DNA from: Chitinophagaceae bacterium
GTDB taxonomy: Bacteria; Bacteroidota; Bacteroidia; Chitinophagales; Chitinophagaceae
Assembly (NCBI GenBank): GCA_016703625.1
Contig: JADJBP010000001.1
Coordinates: 310,001-374,000 of the forward strand
DNA: 64,000 nucleotides
Direction: 5' to 3'
A program made the position numbers and the translations under genes. Positions 36,972-45,476 of this stretch are shown here, one piece after another (the first letter of the stretch is position 1; every line of letters starts with the position of its first letter). The notes below the pieces were generated by a model. That model saw only the letters and a program-made list of their open reading frames with translations, did not search any database and was not told where the DNA came from.

Positions 36972-38448
36972 CGAGGTGCTGCAGCCTTTTCAAATTGCTT
37001 CGGAAAAGTATGCAACCAGCAACGCATTTTGTATAAACGAGGTTTTTTATTCCTACAAACAGTTGGGTGAAATCATCTCATCGATCAGGGCTTCGGTTAA
37101 AGCACTGAAACCGGGTAATGACAATGTTGGCCTGGTGGCAAATGATGATATTGAAACCTATGCGGCCATCATCGCACTATGGCTGGAAGGAAAATGTTAT
37201 GTGCCTGTAAATCCCGAAACACCTGCAGAACGGAACCGGAATGTATTAACACAGGCCGGGGCAACTGTTGTTATTGATTCATCAGAACAGGTTTTGTTTC
37301 CTGAATTAAATGTCATCCGGTCAAAGGAACTTTCCTTTAGTAAGCCTGACCTGGAGCCTGTGCAGGTTGCAGATGATGCACTGGCATATATTTTCTTTAC
37401 ATCAGGCACCACCGGAGTTCCCAAAGGTGTACCCATCAGCCGGGCAAACCTTGCTGGATTTATAAAAGCTTTTTTTGAGTTGGGGATCACCATGGATTCG
37501 TCCGACAAATGCCTGCAGATGTTTGAACTGACATTCGACTTATCGGTTATGTCTTATTTGGCCCCCTTGCTGAAAGGCGCCTGTGTGTATACCATTCCAA
37601 AGAATAAAATTAAATTTAATTACATAGCCGACCTGGTTGAAGACCATCAGCTTACCGTTGCATTGATGGTTCCTTCCATCATTCATTACCTGCGGCCATA
37701 TTTTGATGAGATCAACAGCCAAAGCATGAAGTTTAGTTTGTTCTGTGGGGAGGCACTTCCATTGGATGTGACCGGCGAATGGGCCGCCTGTATTCCCAAT
37801 GCAAGGATCATGAATGTATATGGCCCTACAGAGGATACCATTTTTTGTACGCACTATACGTTTAGCCGGGATAGTTATAATAAAGCATCCAATGGTTTAG
37901 TGTCTATTGGCAAAGCCATGAACGGAACCTTTACGATCATCATCAATGATAATAAAGAATTGGTTAATGCCGGGGAAAAAGGAGAATTGTGTTTAGGTGG
38001 TGTGCAGCTTACCCCCGGCTACTGGAAGAATGAAGAAAAGAACAAGGAAGCTTTTTTCTATACCATGTACAATGGGGCGCCTGCCAGGTTTTATAAAACA
38101 GGAGACCTGTGCCTTGCAGATGAAGAAGTCGATATTATGTACCTGGGTAGAATTGATTCGCAGGTAAAAGTGCAGGGCTTCCGGGTAGAGCTTTCTGAGA
38201 TTGAATTCTTTGCAAAGGAGTTTTTGAATAAAGTGAATGCCGTGGCAATAGCATTCACCAACCAGCTCCATAACACGGAAATTGGGATGGTGATAGAATC
38301 AACTGAATTCAATACCAGGCCCCTGATTGAATACATGAAGACAAAAATGCCGGGATACATGATCCCCACGCAGGTGAGGTTTATACATTCATTTCCATTA
38401 AATACAAATGGTAAGATCGACCGGAAACTGTTAAAAGAAAAATTTTAA
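36946..38448 (+). CDS. Stand-alone amino-acid adenylation enzyme (DltA-like / NRPS A domain)
   Basis: 500 residues from the ATG at 36946, about the length of DltA. It activates a carboxylic acid with ATP and would load it on a carrier protein. Core motifs are A3 YIFFTSGTTGVPKGVPIS, A4 FELTFDLSVMSYLAPLLKG, A5 NVYGPTEDTIFCTHY, A7 YKTGDL, A8 GRIDSQVKVQGFRVELSEIE and A10 NTNGKIDRKLL with the catalytic Lys. The Asp in FDLS is the residue that binds the alpha-amino group in amino-acid-activating domains, so the substrate is probably an amino acid. No condensation or thioesterase domain is attached. An ATG at 36934 is an alternative start. It begins inside the amidotransferase gene. Confidence 0.9.
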   Translation: MISNNTFHSEVLQPFQIASEKYATSNAFCINEVFYSYKQLGEIISSIRASVKALKPGNDNVGLVANDDIETYAAIIALWLEGKCYVPVNPETPAERNRNVLTQAGATVVIDSSEQVLFPELNVIRSKELSFSKPDLEPVQVADDALAYIFFTSGTTGVPKGVPISRANLAGFIKAFFELGITMDSSDKCLQMFELTFDLSVMSYLAPLLKGACVYTIPKNKIKFNYIADLVEDHQLTVALMVPSIIHYLRPYFDEINSQSMKFSLFCGEALPLDVTGEWAACIPNARIMNVYGPTEDTIFCTHYTFSRDSYNKASNGLVSIGKAMNGTFTIIINDNKELVNAGEKGELCLGGVQLTPGYWKNEEKNKEAFFYTMYNGAPARFYKTGDLCLADEEVDIMYLGRIDSQVKVQGFRVELSEIEFFAKEFLNKVNAVAIAFTNQLHNTEIGMVIESTEFNTRPLIEYMKTKMPGYMIPTQVRFIHSFPLNTNGKIDRKLLKEKF

Positions 38449-38451
38449 ACA

Positions 38452-39297
38452 ATGAATCTTGTAGTGTTTGGAGAAGATATGTACACGTCAGCCGTGATCG
38501 AATCCCTGGTAAAAGCGGGACATACCGTTTCATTGCTGGTTACCCCGGATAGCGTAACAGCGAACTTTAAAGTATTGAATGAAATAACCGGGAAGTATGG
38601 AATTGAATTCCTGCGAACGGATAATATTAATTCGGATATGGTGGCTGAAAAGATCAGGGAGATAAAACCCGGGTTGATCATATCGGCTCACCTGAGAAAA
38701 ATATTGAAGAAAGAAATATATTCACTGGCAGTAAAAGGAGCGATTAATATTCACCCATCCCTGTTGCCGAAGTACAGGGGATTATCGCCGCAGCACCAGG
38801 CGATCATGCATGGAGACCGTGAATCAGGTGTAACGGTTCATTTTATGGAGGCCGAAGTAGATACCGGTGACATTGTGCTGCAAAAAAAATTCAATATTGA
38901 ACCCAACGATTATATTTTGCAGGTGCAGGCAAAGATGCTGGTGATTTATAAGACAATTGTTACAGAGGCCATTGTATTACTGGAAAATGAATCGTTTGAA
39001 CCGGTTAAGCAGAACCTGACAGCGATCAGTTATTTCGGGCCTCTTAAAAAAAATGACAGGGAGATCGATCTCTCGAAAACCATGGAAGAAACATATAATC
39101 TCATAAGGGCAGTATCTTTACCATATAAAGGTGCTTTTTATGAAAATTATATACTGTGGACAGCAGAAATAGCAGGAGATGCTGCGTTAAAGGAAAAGTA
39201 TCCAAATACAGGGTTGTACTATGAAGAAGCCGAAGACAGGATCATAATACGTCTCAAAGACGGAGTACTGGTTTCGGAAGATTTTGAAACAATTTGA
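38452..39297 (+). CDS. Formyltransferase family protein
   Basis: 281 residues with a methionyl-tRNA formyltransferase-like fold, as in sugar N-formyltransferases and NRPS formylation domains, which use 10-formyltetrahydrofolate. The catalytic Asn-His-Asp are in AINIHPSLLPKYRGLSP (about residues 99-115) and EVDTGDIVLQKKF (about 137-150). A C-terminal Fmt-like part covers about 195-275 (FGPLKKNDREIDLSKTM, YKGAFYENYILWTA). It lacks a tRNA-binding domain of full size. It sits three bases after the adenylation gene and before an ACP gene, so the target could be an aminoacyl-ACP or an amino sugar. No amino-sugar aminotransferase is seen in the window. Confidence 0.85.
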   Translation: MNLVVFGEDMYTSAVIESLVKAGHTVSLLVTPDSVTANFKVLNEITGKYGIEFLRTDNINSDMVAEKIREIKPGLIISAHLRKILKKEIYSLAVKGAINIHPSLLPKYRGLSPQHQAIMHGDRESGVTVHFMEAEVDTGDIVLQKKFNIEPNDYILQVQAKMLVIYKTIVTEAIVLLENESFEPVKQNLTAISYFGPLKKNDREIDLSKTMEETYNLIRAVSLPYKGAFYENYILWTAEIAGDAALKEKYPNTGLYYEEAEDRIIIRLKDGVLVSEDFETI

Positions 39298-39322
39298 AAC
39301 TGAATAAAATTATTAATTGATT

Positions 39323-39581
39323 ATGGATAAAGTGCTGATAACTGAAAAACTGACAGCGATCTTCAGAACGGTGTTTAATGATGAGGCAATTGTATTGAGG
39401 GGCGACCTGACTGCAAACGAAGTGGCTAACTGGGATTCATTAACACACATGATGATGATCGGTGAAGTGGAGAAGGATTTTTCCAATAAAGTTCAAGCTG
39501 AAGGAATTGGGTAAACTGGAAAATGTAAAAAGCCTGGTAGATCTGATTGAAAGTAAGATTGACGGCCTGAGATTGCAATAA
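39323..39581 (+). CDS. Acyl carrier protein 1, frameshifted
   Basis: About 86 residues when restored. The phosphopantetheine Ser is in NWDSLTHMMMIGEVE. The frame from the ATG at 39323 runs out at 39514 after a T5 run (39478-39482). One base change gives FPIKFKLKELGKLENVKSLV and DLIESKIDGLRLQ to the stop at 39579-39581, a normal helix III and IV. The protein is close in sequence to the second ACP at 40309, so the two arose by duplication. It is the probable partner of the adenylation enzyme. Confidence 0.85.
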
Positions 39582-39638
39582 AAGAGTGGAGAATCCGTTT
39601 TGGGCTAAAATGAAAGCCAGGGGCTTAAATGTTTAAAT

Positions 39639-40307
39639 ATGAATGAATATCTGATCAGGAAGGCTGAGCCGGGCGACATTCCTTTTTTGGCTGATGTGGT
39701 GATCGCATCAGAGAAAGGCATGTCCGACAGGTTAAGTTTTACCACACTGTTCAATAAACCCGAGACCGAGGCGAGGGAACTGGTCATTCAGATGTTTGAA
39801 GAAGAGGTTGACGGATGTGAATTGTCGTTGAGCAGTTTTATAGTTACCGAGTTTGAAGGAAAGCCAATTTCCGGGTCCGGCTCATGGATAGAGGGTTTTA
39901 ATGGAAATATGCCTTCGGGGATATTGAAATCAAACCTGATCAGTTATACGTTTGGAAAAGAAAGTATTGTATACCTTAAAACGAAATCGCATATTGTAAA
40001 AGATTTGCAGATCGACCGGGAGCCAATGACCCTTCAGCTTGAATACTTTCATATTAAAGACGAACACCTGGGCAAGGGGCTGGATGCAGCATTGATGGAT
40101 CGTATTGAACAAAATGCCCTGGCAGAATACCCGGCATTGAAGAAAGTACAATGCCAGATTTTTAAAAACAGCGTTTTCTCGATCAAGATCCTGCTACGCC
40201 ATGGATTTAAGATCGTTCAGTCATACAGGTCAGATAACGGGGAAATATTCGATTATCTGCCCTATAACGAAAAACTCTTAATGGAAAAAGTATTAAATAT
40301 AAACTAA
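39639..40307 (+). CDS. GNAT family N-acetyltransferase
   Basis: 222 residues. The acyl-CoA-binding motif A region is LEYFHIKDEHLGKGLDAALM (about residues 130-150), followed by VQCQIFKNSVFSIKILLRHG, the usual N-x-x-(A/S)-x-x-L-x-x-x-G element with Phe-Lys ending. The N-terminal half (IRKAEPGDIPFLADVVIAS) is the first strand and helix. Members acylate amines with acetyl-CoA, and some use acyl-ACP. Placement between two ACP genes makes an acyl-ACP donor or an aminoacyl-ACP acceptor worth considering. The start is the ATG at 39639; the next ATG would remove the first strand. Confidence 0.82.
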   Translation: MNEYLIRKAEPGDIPFLADVVIASEKGMSDRLSFTTLFNKPETEARELVIQMFEEEVDGCELSLSSFIVTEFEGKPISGSGSWIEGFNGNMPSGILKSNLISYTFGKESIVYLKTKSHIVKDLQIDREPMTLQLEYFHIKDEHLGKGLDAALMDRIEQNALAEYPALKKVQCQIFKNSVFSIKILLRHGFKIVQSYRSDNGEIFDYLPYNEKLLMEKVLNIN

Positions 40308-40308
40308 A

Positions 40309-40548
40309 ATGGAAAAAGAAGAAATCGTAAGCAGGTTAACACCGGTTTTCAGAAAAGTATTTGCAGATAGTACACTGGTGATAACTGATCAGCTCAGCGC
40401 ACTGGATGTTGAAAAATGGGATTCTTTATCCCACATGCTCCTTATTGCTGAAGTGGAAAATGAATTTACAATCAAGTTTAAACTGAAAGACCTGAACAAA
40501 ATGGCAAATGTGGGAGACATGATCGCCATCATTGAGTCTAAATTATAA
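40309..40548 (+). CDS. Acyl carrier protein 2
   Basis: 79 residues, intact. The attachment Ser lies in KWDSLSHMLLIAEVENEF (about residue 39). Helices I to IV are clear from MEKEEIVSRLTPVFRKVF to VGDMIAIIESKL. Only one base separates it from the GNAT stop and five bases from the MBOAT start, so it is tightly coupled to both. In size, motif and neighbours it corresponds to DltC, the carrier between DltA and DltB. Such a protein needs a 4'-phosphopantetheinyl transferase, not seen in the window. Confidence 0.93.
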   Translation: MEKEEIVSRLTPVFRKVFADSTLVITDQLSALDVEKWDSLSHMLLIAEVENEFTIKFKLKDLNKMANVGDMIAIIESKL

Positions 40549-40553
40549 ACTGC

Positions 40554-41993
40554 ATGGTCTTTACCTCTTTTAACTTCCTGGTATTTTTTCCAACGGTACT
40601 CGTTGTGTACTTCCTGCTTCCGCAGAAATTCAGGTGGGTGTTTCTGCTGGCAGCCAGCTATTACTTTTATATTAATATAAAACCGGTGTATGCATTGTTG
40701 CTGGCAGGGGTTACTTTGACGACCTATATTTTCACCAATTTAATTGCCCAAACAAATTCAGAAAAAGGAAAAAGACTTTATCTTACCCTGGCCATTGTTC
40801 TCACCCTGTTACCACTCCTTTTCTTTAAGTATTTCAATTTTGTGAATGAAGGAATTTACAGCCTGTTGAACCTGGCGGGCCTTCATCTTCAGCTTCCGCA
40901 AATAAGCCTGTTGTTGCCCGTAGGTATTTCTTTTTATACGTTTATGGCCCTGGGTTATACTATTGATGTTTATAATGAGGAAGTTGAAGTGGAAAAGAAT
41001 TTTGGAATAGTGGCCCTGTTTTTATCTTTTTTCCCGGTGGTAATGTCGGGCCCTATAGAAAGAGCATCCAATATGTTTCACCAGTTTAGGGGAAAACTGC
41101 AGTTCAGTTATGAAATGGCGGTAAGCGGACTGCAACTGATGCTTTGGGGTTATTTTATGAAACTGGCACTGGCCGACCGGTTAAGCATATATATTGATGC
41201 CGTGTTTAAGAATGTAGATCAGCATGTGGGGTCTTCTTTGATGCTGGCAACGCTGATGCAGCCGATCCGGGTGTATGGCGACCTGGGCGGCTATTCATTG
41301 ATTGCGATCGGATGTGCGAAGGTTATGGGGATTAATGTGATACCGAATTTTAACCGGCCATTTTTTGCCACTACCATGTCGGAGTTCTGGAGACGCTGGC
41401 ACATGTCACTGATAAAATGGCTCACCGACTATGTGTATACGCCGTTATCCTTTGCCTTCCGCAGTTACGGGAAATGGGGAATAGTGATCGCACTGAACCT
41501 TACGTTTATTATTTCAGGCGCATGGCATGGTGCAGCACTTAACTTTTTGGTGTGGGGTTTCATACAGGGAGTGGCATTAAGTGTTGAAATGCTCACAAGG
41601 AAAAGAAAGGACGCTTTTGAAGCCCGGTTTAATCTGAGTAAGAAATGGTGGTACATTATGTTTGGCTGTGTGTTTACATACCTCCTGTTCGCCTTTTCAT
41701 TAAGCTTTGGCGGAGATGCCGCCACGGTTCCGGAAGTATTGAAAATCATGGAACGCATTTTCACAGATTCTCTCAGGCTTCCATACAAAGATGGGGATAC
41801 TATGCTCTATGGGTTTATAGCATTCAGTATTTTATTCCTCAAGGATTTTATGGAAGAATATTACCCCGGCAGGATCCTTTTATTTAATAATAAGAATAAT
41901 ACAGTAAGGTGGCTTTCTTATTATACCGTGATATTCCTGATATTTTACCTGGGTATATTCAGCGGGGAACAGTTTGTTTATTTTCAATTTTAA
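40554..41993 (+). CDS. MBOAT family O-acyltransferase (DltB/AlgI-like)
   Basis: 479 residues with about eleven membrane helices, normal for the family. MBOAT proteins pass acyl groups across the inner membrane to a polysaccharide or teichoic acid. The invariant His is in SGAWHGAALNFLVWG (about residue 324). A second conserved region is FWRRWHMSLIKWLTDYVY, and the C terminus GEQFVYFQF is typical of the AlgI/DltB group. Here an ACP (40309) directly precedes and an SGNH protein (42009) follows. This matches the DltC-DltB-DltD arrangement more than the AlgI-AlgJ one, which has no carrier protein. Confidence 0.93.
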   Translation: MVFTSFNFLVFFPTVLVVYFLLPQKFRWVFLLAASYYFYINIKPVYALLLAGVTLTTYIFTNLIAQTNSEKGKRLYLTLAIVLTLLPLLFFKYFNFVNEGIYSLLNLAGLHLQLPQISLLLPVGISFYTFMALGYTIDVYNEEVEVEKNFGIVALFLSFFPVVMSGPIERASNMFHQFRGKLQFSYEMAVSGLQLMLWGYFMKLALADRLSIYIDAVFKNVDQHVGSSLMLATLMQPIRVYGDLGGYSLIAIGCAKVMGINVIPNFNRPFFATTMSEFWRRWHMSLIKWLTDYVYTPLSFAFRSYGKWGIVIALNLTFIISGAWHGAALNFLVWGFIQGVALSVEMLTRKRKDAFEARFNLSKKWWYIMFGCVFTYLLFAFSLSFGGDAATVPEVLKIMERIFTDSLRLPYKDGDTMLYGFIAFSILFLKDFMEEYYPGRILLFNNKNNTVRWLSYYTVIFLIFYLGIFSGEQFVYFQF

Positions 41994-42008
41994 AACAGCA
42001 GCAACAGT

Positions 42009-42962
42009 ATGTTGACGTTTCTGAAAAAAATATTGATCTTTATTTCACCTTTCCTGATCCTCATTGCACTGGAGATCATGATAGACCCGTTCAATTATTT
42101 TTCGCCCGAAAAAGACAAACAAACGGCAGCATTAAAGAATGCGCTGGCCCGGAAAAAGAATACATACCTGTACCGGCTGATCGAATATGAGCATAACCCA
42201 ACACCCGTGATCGTACTCGGCGATTCAAGAGCCCAGCGGCTGATGCCGGAATTTTTTGAAGAAGTGAATGGTAAAAAAGTACTTAACCTGGCGGCTGGAG
42301 CCGGCTCTTTACAGGACGTAATAAAAATATTCTGGGACCTGAGTTCCCGCCATAAACTGGATACGGTTTATATTGGTATTTCTATTGAAGGATACAGTGG
42401 TACATTACTGAAGGACAGGGTATCGGCTGCACTGGAAGTTAAAAACTCAGCACCCTTATATCTTACAAGCAAGTTCACAGTAGAGAATACCATGCTGATC
42501 TTAAAATCGAAATTGTTTAAACAGCCGGTTGAAGTGCAGGCACCTCCTTTCTCAAGAGAAGAATTCTGGAAATACGAACTGGAACAGGAAGACCGTTATT
42601 TAAAGGCATATTCCTATCCCCGGAATTATTACAACGACTTAAAGAAGATATCCGATTTCTGTGTGGAGAACAAGATCAAACTGGTATTCTTCATTTCCCC
42701 CACACATACCGAAGTACAGGAAAAAATTGCCCAGTTTAAACTGGAAAAAGAATATGAAAAATTCAGGGAGGATATAAAATTATTCGGCGACCTGTATGAT
42801 TTTAACTGGCCCAATGTAATTACACGGGATAAAAACAATTTCCTGGATCCGCTTCACAGCATCGATTCTGTTTCCCGGATCATGATACGGGAAATGATAC
42901 TGAACAGGCCCCAATATGCTGTTTTTTCAGGTCATCATACCGGCGAAAATAAAAATAAATAA
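42009..42962 (+). CDS. SGNH-fold membrane-anchored protein (DltD/AlgX-like role)
   Basis: 317 residues. An N-terminal membrane helix (about residues 5-23, ILIFISPFLILIALEIM) anchors a periplasmic domain. The Ser of the GDS motif is in IVLGDSRAQRLMPEFF (about residue 74) and the Asp-His pair in NNFLDPLHSIDSVS (about 285), so the catalytic machinery is complete. The oxyanion glycine may be in YIGISIEGYSG. Such proteins pair with MBOAT enzymes to finish acyl transfer to polysaccharide, as in DltD, AlgX/AlgJ and WssI-type systems. It ends the Dlt-like module; a 168-base gap follows without recognised features. Confidence 0.82.
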   Translation: MLTFLKKILIFISPFLILIALEIMIDPFNYFSPEKDKQTAALKNALARKKNTYLYRLIEYEHNPTPVIVLGDSRAQRLMPEFFEEVNGKKVLNLAAGAGSLQDVIKIFWDLSSRHKLDTVYIGISIEGYSGTLLKDRVSAALEVKNSAPLYLTSKFTVENTMLILKSKLFKQPVEVQAPPFSREEFWKYELEQEDRYLKAYSYPRNYYNDLKKISDFCVENKIKLVFFISPTHTEVQEKIAQFKLEKEYEKFREDIKLFGDLYDFNWPNVITRDKNNFLDPLHSIDSVSRIMIREMILNRPQYAVFSGHHTGENKNK

Positions 42963-43130
42963 GGGCAAACTTATCTATATCAGATAATTGTATAATAATG
43001 AACAAAATAATGCGTTTAATTGCATTAGTTGTATTTTACAGCCATAATTTTACAGTAAAAAACAGTATAAAATATAGGGGAGAAACGTTGATTTTTACAA
43101 TAAATTCACTTTCCCCAAAATGGGATCACA

Positions 43131-45310
43131 ATGAAACAGGTAATACAAAATTTTAAAACAGGCGAGTTATATGTGGATGATGTACCGCTTCCTTCCCTGT
43201 CTGAAGGCATGGTACTTATTGAGAACCGTTTTTCGCTGATCAGTGCCGGCACCGAAAGGGGTACCGTAAAAGTAGCACAGGCAAACCTGCTCAATAAAGC
43301 AAGGCAGCGGCCCGACCTGGTTGCCCAGGTTATCCAGAATATCAAAAGGGAAGGCCTCAAAGCTACCATCAGTAAAGTAAGGGCTAAACTGGATTCATTA
43401 AAAGCATTGGGGTACAGTACCAGCGGGGTTGTTATAACCAGTATGGACACAAATGGATTATTCAAAACCGGCGACCGGGTTGCCTGTGCAGGGGTTGATT
43501 ATGCATCTCATGCAGAGATCGTGGCTGTTCCACAGAACCTGGTTGTAAAAATACCTGATGAAGTAAGTTTTGCCGATGCATCATTTACAACACTTGGTGC
43601 AATAGCCATGCAGGGCGTACGCCAGGCTGAGGTCCGGATCGGTGAAAAAGTGTGTGTGATCGGGCTTGGACTGCTGGGACAGATCACCTGCCAGTTACTA
43701 CGGGCTAATGGTTGCCAGGTTTTTGGAATTGACCTGTCTGAATCATTTGTATCCATTGCAAATGAATATTCAGCAGATAAAGCATTATTAAGAAATGACC
43801 CCAACCTCGTAAATGCCTGCGAAAACTTTACAAAGGGGCATGGTTTTGATACCGTAATCATCACAGCAGCAACACCATCTAATGATCCTATTGAACTGGC
43901 CGGCGAACTGGCCATGAAAAAAGGGAAAGTGGTTGTAGTGGGCGTTGTACCAATGAATATTCCCCGGGACCCGCATTATTACCGGAAGGAAATTGATATC
44001 CGGATGTCATGCTCTTACGGCCCCGGCCGGTATGATGTAAATTATGAAGAGAACGGGCAGGATTATCCGTATGCTTATGTCAGGTGGACTGAACAGCGGA
44101 ATATGGAAAGTTTTCTCGACCTGATTGCCAGGAAATACATCAACCTGCAGCCTTTAACTACCCATGTAATTGATATTGCCGATGCAGAAAAAGCATACGA
44201 CATCATATTGGGAAAAGTAAAAGAACACCATATCGGCATCCTGCTGAAATATTCCGAAAATGAGACAAAAACCAGGTCGTTGATAAAAATTTCCGGCAAA
44301 CCATTGTCGGCCATCAATACCGGTTTTATCGGGGCAGGCAGTTTTGCCCAGAGTTACCTCATCCCAAATGTAAAATCGTCAGGTGCTTCACTTGATGCTG
44401 TTGTTACTTCCAGGGGTATCACTGCAAAAAATGTAGGCGATAAATTCGGATTTAATTTCTGTTCTTCTGATGTAAAGGATATTCTTACAAATGATAAAAT
44501 AAACACCGTTTTTATTGCTACACCGCATTCATCCCATGCCAGCCTGGTTATTGAAGCGCTTACAGCAAAAAGAACGTGTTCGTGGAAAAGCCACTTGCGA
44601 TTAATATTACAGAGCTGGCAAAGGTGATGGAAACGGTAAAGGTACATACACAACCACTGATGGTTGGTTTCAACAGGCGTTTTGCGCCGGTATGCCAGGC
44701 CATCAAAAAGGAATTTAACAATACCGGCGAACCCATGCTGATCAATATCCGGATCAATGCCGGTTTTATACCAAAAGAGAACTGGCTGCAGCAAAAAGAT
44801 ACCGGGGCCGGGAGGATCATCGGGGAGATGTGTCACTTTATAGACCTGATGCAGTATTTCACCAATTCGGAACCTGTAAAAGTATTTGCAGAATGTAGCA
44901 GCAGTAACAATGAAAAAATAACGCCGGCTGATAATATTGCCATCGTGGTAAAATTCAGGGACGGATCGGTGGGCAACCTGGCTTACCTTGCCAATGGCGA
45001 TAAGGGCCTGCCAAAAGAACTCATTGAAGTTTTCAGCGGTTCAAAGACCGGGGTCATCAATGATTTCAAAGAAGGGGTTATGTATAAGAACGGGAAAGCC
45101 GTTAAAATAAAATCATCAGGCAAGGGACATAAGGAGGAAGTGGAAGCATTCATCAATGCACTTAAATCCGGAAACGACAGCCCGCTCCCTTTCCGTTCAA
45201 TATGCCTGACCACTTTAACTACTTTTAAGATTCACGACAGTCTTTACACCGGGATGCCACAGGATATAAGCCTGGAAAATGGCTTGAACGGCCAGGAAAA
45301 ACAAAATTAA
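43131..45310 (+). CDS. Bi-domain oxidoreductase: MDR dehydrogenase fused to Gfo/Idh/MocA, frameshifted
   Basis: About 726 residues when restored. The first half (1-375) is a medium-chain dehydrogenase: ENRFSLISAGTERGTVKV, LGYSTSGVVITS, GDRVACAGVDYASHAEIVAV and the Rossmann motif VCVIGLGLLGQITCQLL. The classical zinc Cys/His ligands are mostly absent. The second half (about 385 on) is Gfo/Idh-like: TGFIGAGSFAQSYLIPN, VFIATPHSSHASLVIEAL, and, after a frame change in an A5 run at 44567-44571, VFVEKPLAINITELAKVM with the EKP motif and GRIIGEMCHFIDLMQYF. Fusions of this kind are frequent in polysaccharide loci of Bacteroidota and others and probably oxidise or reduce a sugar nucleotide. The exact substrate is unknown. 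Confidence 0.88.
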
Positions 45311-45476
45311 TAACAGCAAATACCCGGAGGGCCTGTAAAAGTGAAGGCCAGGTCTCATTTCCGGAACCGGCGGGATAACCACAGTTATAAAATACGCTGA
45401 TCGATCACCGGTATTGAATAGGAAAAAAATCTGTTTTGAATTTTCATATTTTTTGTATTTAAAAAAACAGCAGGAA

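Noticed and set aside
42998..43156. 52-codon plus-strand frame (MNKIMRLIALVVFYSHNF...) before the bi-domain gene
   Set aside because: It overlaps the start of the well-supported gene at 43131 and its second half has no protein character. Its hydrophobic start is not enough evidence.
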